Under the pieces are notes generated by a model, which did not search any database, was not told the DNA's origin, and was given only the letters and a program-made list of their open reading frames with translations. Shown here one piece after another: positions 4,694 through 9,367 of a DNA stretch of 9,367 nucleotides. Source of the stretch: Candidatus Collierbacteria bacterium RIFOXYD1_FULL_40_9. GTDB taxonomy: Bacteria > Patescibacteriota > Microgenomatia > UBA1400 > MFAQ01. The stretch's first letter is position 1; every line of letters starts with the position of its first letter. The stretch covers positions 22,806-32,172 of the forward strand of contig MFAQ01000046.1 of NCBI GenBank assembly GCA_001776275.1, read 5' to 3'. The position numbers and the translations under genes were made by a program.

Positions 4694-5107
4694 ATGTCCG
4701 AATTGGAATATATTTACAAAAATATTCTCAACTATTTCAAATCAGTTTTTGACTTTTCTCTATTAAGCGGTGACGGCGATACCTTTATTGGTCTTACCTA
4801 CATCAAAAGAGTTCCTGGTTTAACCCCCGAAATCTCCTCTGTTTATTTCTACCCTCAAAGTCCAAACAAGCCCGACAAAAGCATAAACGAACTAATTCAA
4901 CTCATTTTTAACCTCACCACCAATTACCTTAAAAATGTCAAGGAAAAAGTCTCTGTCTATATTGACAACACTGGTTACGCAAGCTCCTTTGTTTTTGGAC
5001 AAAGAGATATTCTGATTGTTTTAATTATTTCAGATCCAGATAACTACAACTTCCTTTTTAAGACTATCGAAAATCAACTAAATGTACTTTCCACCAACAA
5101 GACATAA
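4694..5107 (+). CDS. unrecognised 137-residue soluble protein
   Basis: The function is not known to me. The start is fixed by a GGAGG site. The sequence has no signal peptide, no membrane helix and no cysteine. It begins with an amphipathic, aromatic-rich helix (about 1-22), followed by strand-like segments DTFIGLTYIKRV (29-40) and SSVYFYPQ (48-55), a helix INELIQLIFNLTTNYLKNV (64-82), strands KVSVYIDN (85-92) and RDILIVLIISDP (104-115), and a final helix FLFKTIENQLNVL (120-132). This alternation suggests a small alpha/beta or profilin/roadblock-like fold, but no motif supports a named family. It stands alone, divergent from lysS and convergent with argS, and ends in its own terminator. No good promoter is seen in the 62-base gap, so the promoter may lie within lysS on the opposite strand. 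Confidence 0.8.
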   Translation: MSELEYIYKNILNYFKSVFDFSLLSGDGDTFIGLTYIKRVPGLTPEISSVYFYPQSPNKPDKSINELIQLIFNLTTNYLKNVKEKVSVYIDNTGYASSFVFGQRDILIVLIISDPDNYNFLFKTIENQLNVLSTNKT

Positions 5108-5147
5108 CTTGACAATCCTCTCCTAAAAACTTATACGACGAAGTACC

Positions 5148-5175
5148 AAAGACCTTACAAAAGTGAGGTCTTTTT
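5148..5175. terminator. terminator between the unknown gene and argS
   Basis: AAAGACCTTAC (5148-5158) pairs with GTGAGGTCTTT (5163-5173), 11 pairs including one G-U on the plus strand, with an AAAA loop and five T in all (5171-5175). It ends the plus-strand gene and lies five bases from the argS stop, so it can serve both converging genes. Confidence 0.8.
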
Positions 5176-5179
5176 ATAT

Positions 5180-6901
5180 CTACATCTTCTCCACCACTTC
5201 AATACCAAGCAACTTCATTCCTTTTTTAATTCCCTCTGCAACCGCGTTTACCAACACCAATCTTTCCTTCTCTCTACTGTCTCCCAAGACTTTGTTGTGA
5301 TCATAAAAGGCGTTAAACTTCTTAGCCACCTCAAATAAGTACCCCGCCACCAAGTGTGGAGCAAAGTTTTTCGCTGCATCCTCCACTATTTCACCTTCGG
5401 CAAACCTCATCAGCAATCTAGCCAAATCTCTCTCTTCTCCCTCAAACAATATTTTGAGTGTTTGAGTTTTTTCTGTTTCGAGTTTTTCTACTATCTTCTT
5501 TGCTCTCACGTATGCGTAATTAATATACGGTGCACTATTCCCCTCCATAGCCAGTGCCTCCTCCCAACGAAAAACATAATTAAGCTCCGGCGATCTTCTT
5601 AGCTCATTATATTTAATAGCATTTATCGCCATTTTTTCCGCATCCACATCTTCACTTTTTACAAAGTCCCTTGCCTCATCTCCTGCTTTTGCAATCAAAT
5701 CCTCAAGTTTAATCGTGTTTCCCTTCCTCGTACTCATCTTCCCCTCTGGCAAAGTAAGCAAACCATGAGCCACATGGACAAACCTTACATCTTTGGTTTC
5801 ATTTGGCCACAACATTCTTGCTGTCTCAAACACTTGTCGAAAGTGCAATTTCTGCTCCGAGCCTACTTCGTAAATATAAAGATCTGCATTAAGTTTTTTC
5901 TCTGTTAGTCTTTTTTGTATTGTTGCCATGTCACGAGTCATATAAGTAGTTGACCCATCAGACTTTACAAGCATTGCTGGGGGCATATATTCTTTTCCAT
6001 TCTTTTCAAATTTAATTATGTATGCCCCCCTCTCTCCTTCAGTTGCAATTCCTTTTCTCTTCAAGTCCTCAATAATCTCCAGCATCATCTGCTCATATAC
6101 GCTTTCTCCGTACATATTTTCAAAACTAACTCCAAGTTTTTTGTATATCTCATTAAACTCTTTCATCGACACATCTATGGCTAGTTGCCAAATTTTTCGG
6201 GCATTAGCGTCGCCTTGCTCCAATCGCAAAAAGGCTTCTCTTGCCTTTTCTTTTAAGTCCGGATTATCCGAGATTCTGGTATTAAACCTCACATACAACT
6301 CTTCTAGCTCGCCAACACTCATCTTAGAAATATCCAAGTTCTCTTCTTCCACGGCAGCAATTATCATCCCAAACTGTGTTCCCCAGTCACCCAAGTGATT
6401 ATCGTTGGTTAGGCTAGCCCCACTAGCTTTGTAAAGATTAAATAAGGCCTGGCCAATAATCGTCGACCTCAAATGCCCCACCGAAAACCTTTTAGCTATA
6501 TTTGGCGAACTATACTCCACCAACACTTTCTTTCCCTTCATCCAATCAGAATCGCCAATTTCAATCTCACTCTCTGTCATTCCGGGCTTGACCCGGAATC
6601 CAGAAACTCCACTAATTTTCTTTCCCAGATACTCATCCCTAACCCAAAAATTAATAAACCCAGGCCCAGCAACTTCAATTTTTTCCAAGTCAACTACTAG
6701 CGCAAGCTCTTTATCCTTTTTTAGTTTCTCCACCATCTCCTCTGCCAACTCTCTAGGGTTTTTACCCACAGTTTTAGACAGCACCATTGCCACATTACAA
6801 GCAAAGTCACACCTGCTTTCTTCACTTGGTCTGTCTACAGAGAAACTCTCTGTATTAAAAACCTCTTTTATAGTCTTCTCAATTATTTCTTTTACCTTCA
6901 T
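5180..6901 (-). CDS. argS: arginyl-tRNA synthetase with an in-frame repeat insertion
   Basis: Class I synthetase that charges tRNA-Arg. The 573 residues match the family length. Order: N-terminal additional domain (1-about 90), Rossmann catalytic domain with SSPNIAKRFSVGHLRSTIIG (131-150) as the HIGH region, NHLGDWGTQFG (168-178), a canonical KMSTRK (388-393) within EGKMSTRKGNTIKLEDL, and a C-terminal all-helical DALR anticodon-binding domain (about 455-573) with SAPYINYAYVRAKKI and ending KLLGIEVVEKM. The first His of HIGH is Ser140. Residues 100-109 (SGFRVKPGMT) are encoded by a palindromic repeat (6577-6603) inserted in the linker before the catalytic domain. The start lies 19 bases after the trxB stop, so argS is probably the last gene of the trx transcription unit. 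No distant Shine-Dalgarno is present; GAGAG abuts the ATG. Confidence 0.96.
   Translation of the reverse strand: MKVKEIIEKTIKEVFNTESFSVDRPSEESRCDFACNVAMVLSKTVGKNPRELAEEMVEKLKKDKELALVVDLEKIEVAGPGFINFWVRDEYLGKKISGVSGFRVKPGMTESEIEIGDSDWMKGKKVLVEYSSPNIAKRFSVGHLRSTIIGQALFNLYKASGASLTNDNHLGDWGTQFGMIIAAVEEENLDISKMSVGELEELYVRFNTRISDNPDLKEKAREAFLRLEQGDANARKIWQLAIDVSMKEFNEIYKKLGVSFENMYGESVYEQMMLEIIEDLKRKGIATEGERGAYIIKFEKNGKEYMPPAMLVKSDGSTTYMTRDMATIQKRLTEKKLNADLYIYEVGSEQKLHFRQVFETARMLWPNETKDVRFVHVAHGLLTLPEGKMSTRKGNTIKLEDLIAKAGDEARDFVKSEDVDAEKMAINAIKYNELRRSPELNYVFRWEEALAMEGNSAPYINYAYVRAKKIVEKLETEKTQTLKILFEGEERDLARLLMRFAEGEIVEDAAKNFAPHLVAGYLFEVAKKFNAFYDHNKVLGDSREKERLVLVNAVAEGIKKGMKLLGIEVVEKM
6577..6603. 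repeat. palindromic repeat inserted in frame in argS
   Basis: ATTCCGGG (6579-6586), loop CTTGA, CCCGGAAT (6592-6599) gives a perfect 8-bp stem in a GC-rich island inside an AT-rich gene. On the argS strand it encodes GFRVKPGMT, a peptide I recall from dispersed palindromic repeats of this type in many bacteria. It falls in the linker between the N-terminal domain and the catalytic core, where an insertion is harmless, as with the Rickettsia palindromic elements. Confidence 0.75.
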
Positions 6902-6920
6902 CTCTCAAATTTTACACCAC

Positions 6921-7892
6921 TTAGTACCCACTCACAGTACCAGTGAGATACTTTTCCACGTCCAAGGCTGCTTGGCAACCCATCCCTGCCGCAGTTACAG
7001 CTTGCTTATACTTAAAGTCCACCACATCCCCAGCACCAAAGACACCATCTACTGTAGTCTGAGTTGGATAACCCTCAATCCAATTATCCAACATTAACCC
7101 ACCATTCATGGCAGTCAACAGAAAACCCTTTTCATCTAACTCCAGTTGACCTTCAAAAAGTTTCGTGTTGGGAAAATGCCCAATAGCCAAAAATAGTCCC
7201 TCAGCACTGAGTGACTTGATTTCTTGAGTTTTTGAGTTCTTGAGTTCTATCGAGTGCAACTTGTCATTGCCAAGCACTCGAGTCACTTCACTATTCCAAA
7301 CAATTTTTACTTTCGGGTTGTTTTTTACTCTCTCTTGCATTATTTTGCTAGCCCTAAGCTCCTCTCTTCTTACTACCAAGTTCACCTCACTTGCAAATTT
7401 GGACAAAGCCATCGCGTCTTCAATTGCAGCGTCACCCCCACCAACCACAAAAGTATTCTTACCTCGAAAAAAAGCCGCATCACAGACTGCACACATACTC
7501 ACCCCTCTACCAATAAGTTTTTCTTCTCCTACATTAAGCATTTTTGACCCTGCTCCAGTCGAAACTATTACCGTCTTTGCCAATATTTCCCTCTCACCAA
7601 CAAAGATTTTTTTTATTTCCCCCTCCAACTCTACCTTAGTCACATTTTCATTTTCCAATATGGCCCCAAATCTTTTTGCTTGCTCCATCATTTCTATCAT
7701 AAGGTCCGGTCCCATTATCCCCCTAGAAAATCCAGGAAAATTTTCCACTTCTGTTGTGTTCATCAGTTGACCACCAGCCGCAGTCCCAGAAATAACTAGC
7801 GTCGATAGCATAGCTCTAGCCGTGTAAATAGCCGCCGTGTAACCACTAGGCCCACCTCCAATAATAACTACGTCCCAAATTTTATTTTCCAT
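6921..7892 (-). CDS. trxB: thioredoxin reductase (NADPH, FAD)
   Basis: Flavoenzyme that passes electrons from NADPH to thioredoxin in the cytoplasm. The 323 residues show the low-molecular-weight TrxR plan: FAD-binding VVIIGGGPSGYTAAIYTAR (8-26), redox-active CAVC (134-137, usually CATC), NADPH Rossmann motif VVGGGDAAIEDA (149-160), the 2'-phosphate site VVRREELRA (173-181), which argues for NADPH over NADH, and the C-terminal FAD motif GVFGAGDVVD (283-292) with QAVTAAGMGCQAALD. All key residues are present. The ATG at 7892 is followed directly by the FAD motif at the usual distance and preceded by an A/T run. It lies downstream of trxA in the same direction, separated by 183 bases that hold structured element B, and 19 bases upstream of argS. 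Confidence 0.97.
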   Translation of the reverse strand: MENKIWDVVIIGGGPSGYTAAIYTARAMLSTLVISGTAAGGQLMNTTEVENFPGFSRGIMGPDLMIEMMEQAKRFGAILENENVTKVELEGEIKKIFVGEREILAKTVIVSTGAGSKMLNVGEEKLIGRGVSMCAVCDAAFFRGKNTFVVGGGDAAIEDAMALSKFASEVNLVVRREELRASKIMQERVKNNPKVKIVWNSEVTRVLGNDKLHSIELKNSKTQEIKSLSAEGLFLAIGHFPNTKLFEGQLELDEKGFLLTAMNGGLMLDNWIEGYPTQTTVDGVFGAGDVVDFKYKQAVTAAGMGCQAALDVEKYLTGTVSGY

Positions 7893-7920
7893 ATATATTT
7901 TATTTTTTTAAAGCTTATTT

Positions 7921-8081
7921 AAGTAAATGCGAGCATGAATGTTAAAGCAAACTTACGCAGTTCAAATTTGCTTGGTTCCCCCGAAAATCGGGGGAAAATT
8001 TGAACGAGTATGTAGATAGTTTGCAATCGCAGGAATTGCAAAACTATCGGTTGCGTTAAACATGTTTGCGAGTGTTTACTT
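7921..8081. ncRNA. three-stem structured RNA element, copy B, between trxA and trxB
   Basis: Plus-strand description, parallel to copy A. P1 is AAGTAAA 7921-7927 / TTTACTT 8075-8081, ATGTT 7939-7943 / AACAT 8059-8063 and GCAA 7947-7950 / TTGC 8051-8054. Then TACGCAG (7954-7960); P2 TTCAAATTT 7961-7969 / AAATTTGAA 7996-8004 with bulge GCTTGGT (7970-7976) and inner CCCCCG / CGGGGG; linker CGAGTAT (8005-8011); P3 GATAGT + TTGCAAT (8015-8027), loop CGCAGGA (8028-8034), ATTGCAA, bulged A, ACTATC (8035-8048). Every unpaired string and the bulged A are the same as in copy A. The outer stem overlaps the trxA stop codon. As trxA and trxB are transcribed from the minus strand, the minus-sense RNA is certainly made if the genes are one operon. 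Confidence 0.75.
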
Positions 8082-8399
8082 AACTACGCTCTCTACCATT
8101 TTAATATAAGGATCTCTTCCACTAAAACCCGCTTGTCTGGCCACTTCCTTTCCTTTCTCAAAAAGAATTACAGTGGGAATACTCATAACTCTATAATCAC
8201 TAGCAACTTTCTGATTTGCGTCAACATCTAGCTTACCTACCAATATTTTTCCTTCATATTGCTGAGCCAGCTCTTCTACAATTGGCGAAACCATCCTGCA
8301 TGGCCCACACCAATCAGCAAAAAAGTCCACCATCACTGGTTTGTCAGACTTTAAAACTTCCTCATTAAATGTTTGATCAGTAAAATTTTGTACTGCCAT
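8076..8399 (-). CDS. trxA: thioredoxin
   Basis: Small cytoplasmic protein disulfide reductant. The 107 residues match the E. coli length. The active site is FFADWCGPC (26-34) with the two redox cysteines at 31 and 34, followed by LDVDAN (57-62), the cis-proline loop VMSIPTV (71-77) and a GFSGRDPYI C-terminal region. The buried Asp of MVDFF (Asp25) is present. The ATG at 8399 follows an A-run (no Shine-Dalgarno) 22 bases after the stop of the CsoR-family gene, so the two are almost certainly co-transcribed. trxB, its reductase, follows downstream on the same strand after structured element B. Confidence 0.97.
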   Translation of the reverse strand: MAVQNFTDQTFNEEVLKSDKPVMVDFFADWCGPCRMVSPIVEELAQQYEGKILVGKLDVDANQKVASDYRVMSIPTVILFEKGKEVARQAGFSGRDPYIKMVESVVK

Positions 8400-8421
8400 T
8401 TTTTAAAATTTAAATATTAAT

Positions 8422-8649
8422 TTATAGGAACCTCTTCAATAACTGTGTGTATTCTTCCTTACTACAACTCCCAGCAGCTTCAGCCAAAAGCGTTTTAGCG
8501 ATTCCTTTAAGGGAGCTAACCGATGCCACGATCTGTGTCACCACCGCCTCGCACTTTTTATCTTCAGCGATCATTTTTTCTATGCCTCCCACTTGACCCT
8601 GCACCCTCTTTAGTGCCACTTGTAACTTCTTTTTTTCCTCTACAGTCAT
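8422..8649 (-). CDS. CsoR/RcnR/FrmR-family (DUF156) repressor, CstR-like ligand set
   Basis: All-helical DNA-binding repressor of the CsoR family. The 75 residues are near the short end of the family. ALKRVQGQVGGIEKMI (12-27) matches the family pattern RLxRIxGQVxGI that lines the DNA-contacting surface. Cys33 and Cys62 align with the two metal-binding cysteines of CsoR (29 residues apart in both), but the His four residues before the second Cys is Ala58, and there is no second vicinal Cys. Loss of that His argues against Cu(I) sensing; it resembles CstR, which senses persulfide through two cysteines. This assignment is inference. It is the first gene before trxA and trxB and has a 21-bp palindrome inside its own promoter, so autoregulation and control of the thioredoxin genes are likely. 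Confidence 0.9.
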   Translation of the reverse strand: MTVEEKKKLQVALKRVQGQVGGIEKMIAEDKKCEAVVTQIVASVSSLKGIAKTLLAEAAGSCSKEEYTQLLKRFL

Positions 8650-8678
8650 TTTTGATTTTTTGAGTTCTAACTTCTTTT

Positions 8679-8707
8679 ATGATACATACCCCTAAGAGGT
8701 ATGTCAA
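8679..8707 (-). promoter_or_regulatory. promoter of the regulator-trxA-trxB unit
   Basis: On the minus strand TTGACA (8707-8702), 17 bases, TATCAT (8684-8679): a near-consensus sigma-70-type promoter. Transcription would begin near 8672, about 22 bases before the regulator start. The -35 box lies just beyond the stop codon of the membrane-protein gene, making this an internal start after that gene. Confidence 0.85.
8684..8704. promoter_or_regulatory. operator palindrome for the CsoR-family regulator
   Basis: A 21-bp palindrome with outer arms ACATACC / GGTATGT and 9 of 10 position pairs complementary fills the whole promoter spacer and touches both the -35 and -10 boxes. Paired ATACC/GGTAT arms with a C/G-rich centre are the style of CsoR-family operators. 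Binding here would block RNA polymerase, giving autoregulation. Confidence 0.8.
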
Positions 8708-8711
8708 GAGG

Positions 8712-9269
8712 TCAAAACCTCATTGCCAAAACAAAATAAACAAAACAAACTCCAATCAAAACATTTCTTTTTTCTTCATGGCTAAGTTCTCTTTTTATCT
8801 GCCAAAACCACTTATCATATCTATGTCTGTCGTAGAAGTAGTCATAAACAAAATCAAAAACCAAGTGAGTGCCAATTCCCAAGATAAACCCACGCGAAAA
8901 ATCATTAACCACGCTTGTCATAGTCAAAAACCCCAAAACTGACCAAACAAAAAGAAACAAAATACTTCTCATTATTTGCATTTTTGGCTCTTGGTTTTCA
9001 GCAAGCAAAGACTCAATATTTTGTTTTATCATTCTTTTGTCAAAAAATGCCTTTAGCCTATCTGTCCAAACCTCATTTGGATGCGTAAGTAGCCCAAAAA
9101 CAAAACTATCAACAAACACAAACAAAAACCCAATTATCGCTCCCATCAACCACCACAAAAGTCCTAGATCAACATAAAAACCACTACCAATCAAAGTCCT
9201 TACTATCAAAATTCCCAACACTCCAAACAAGACATACTGATGAAGTAATATTTTGTTTATTTTATTCAT
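8712..9269 (-). CDS. unrecognised membrane protein with about five helices
   Basis: The 185-residue protein has hydrophobic segments at about 11-29, 34-61, 100-120, 126-145 and 168-183, so it is an integral membrane protein. The hydrophilic loop 62-99 (TDRLKAFFDKRMIKQNIESLL) is mostly charged. Segment 135-155 has regularly spaced acidic and His residues, HLVFDFVYDYFYDRHRYDKW, with His135, Asp139, Asp143, Asp147 and His149, which could line one helix face. I do not recognise the family, and there is no catalytic motif I can name. The gene ends with TGA just before the promoter of the regulator gene and starts six bases after the TAA of the possible edge fragment upstream (9275-9277), without a Shine-Dalgarno. 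Base use is like that of the neighbours. Confidence 0.8.
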   Translation of the reverse strand: MNKINKILLHQYVLFGVLGILIVRTLIGSGFYVDLGLLWWLMGAIIGFLFVFVDSFVFGLLTHPNEVWTDRLKAFFDKRMIKQNIESLLAENQEPKMQIMRSILFLFVWSVLGFLTMTSVVNDFSRGFILGIGTHLVFDFVYDYFYDRHRYDKWFWQIKRELSHEEKRNVLIGVCFVYFVLAMRF

Positions 9270-9274
9270 CTAAT

Positions 9275-9367
9275 TTATTCTATATCAACTCGATAACAAG
9301 CGCCTACTCTTTCAACCCCACTCACTAATTTCTTCCTGAGGTAATCGCATCTTCTTAGGTGTAACCA
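9275..9367 (-). CDS. possible C-terminal fragment of an upstream minus-strand gene
   Basis: Reading in from the right edge on the minus strand, one frame is open for 30 residues to TAA at 9277-9275, ending LVSGVERVGACYRVDIE. A second frame (from 9365) gives VTPKKMRLPQEEISEWG and stops with TGA at 9314-9312; its composition is at least as protein-like. I cannot choose between them from so short a stretch, and the gene may therefore end at either place. No family is recognised. If the first frame is right, the membrane-protein gene begins only six bases later and would be co-transcribed. Confidence 0.3.
   Translation of the reverse strand, partial: WLHLRRCDYLRKKLVSGVERVGACYRVDIE

Noticed and set aside
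5109..5137. TTGACA-N17-TATACG promoter-like sequence after the gene at 4694
   Set aside because: A transcript would run only about 30 bases into the terminator at 5148-5175 with nothing encoded; the first box overlaps the gene end, so it is most likely chance.
6588..7097. Plus-strand open frame across the argS/trxB junction
   Set aside because: Shadow of two well-supported minus-strand genes, with Ser/Phe/Thr-rich composition.
7240..7770. Long plus-strand open frame opposite trxB (176 codons)
   Set aside because: It lies antisense to a clearly conserved thioredoxin reductase, has low-complexity Ser/Leu/Thr/Phe composition and no ribosome site; it is a shadow of trxB.
8712..8714. Recoded UGA (Gly), as in some CPR lineages
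   Set aside because: UGA ends the membrane-protein frame exactly before the next promoter, and no conserved gene here has an internal UGA.

Overview
The window is AT-rich bacterial DNA. It holds three class I/II aminoacyl-tRNA synthetase genes (thrS, lysS, argS), a thioredoxin/thioredoxin reductase pair with a small CsoR-family regulator, an Hsp20 chaperone, two unrecognised proteins, two edge fragments and an unusually rich set of structured non-coding elements. All complete genes are compact, and nearly all have A/T-rich leaders without a Shine-Dalgarno sequence. UGA is a true stop (end of the gene at 8712). The gene style and short proteins suggest a member of the Candidate Phyla Radiation (Patescibacteria, perhaps Microgenomates). 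This is an inference from style, not proven by any marker gene here.

Layout. 1-417 is the C-terminal part of an unrecognised plus-strand gene that ends at a bidirectional terminator (427-455). 497-1762 (minus) is thrS, encoding a short threonyl-tRNA synthetase with only the catalytic and anticodon-binding domains. Its roughly 350-base leader (minus strand, about 2113 to 1763) carries a T-box-like antiterminator and then a three-stem structured element. Divergent from it, 2132-2275 (plus) is a small RNA gene with its own promoter and terminator. hsp20 (2376-2783) follows, with a CIRCE-like HrcA operator in its promoter. At 2868-3160 a consensus sigma-70-type promoter and a strong terminator bracket a RNA of about 255 nt with a many-branched fold, which ends on the stop codon of the convergent lysS (3159-4631, minus). 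4694-5107 (plus) is an unrecognised protein and the only gene here with a strong Shine-Dalgarno.

From 9367 down to 5180 the minus strand carries an edge fragment, a five-helix membrane protein, the CsoR-family regulator with a near-perfect operator inside its promoter, trxA, trxB and argS. The regulator, trxA, trxB and argS look like one transcription unit: the regulator has two cysteines but lacks the metal-binding histidine of CsoR, so it is better suited to sense persulfide or thiol stress and to tune the thioredoxin system. Between trxA and trxB lies a second copy of the three-stem element seen in the thrS leader. The two copies share loop and junction sequences but have completely different, still complementary, stems.

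The strongest candidates for something undescribed are that two-copy structured RNA element, the 255-nt RNA next to lysS, the 110-nt RNA next to hsp20, and the pairing of a CstR-like sensor with trxA-trxB. A palindromic repeat has also inserted in frame within argS.
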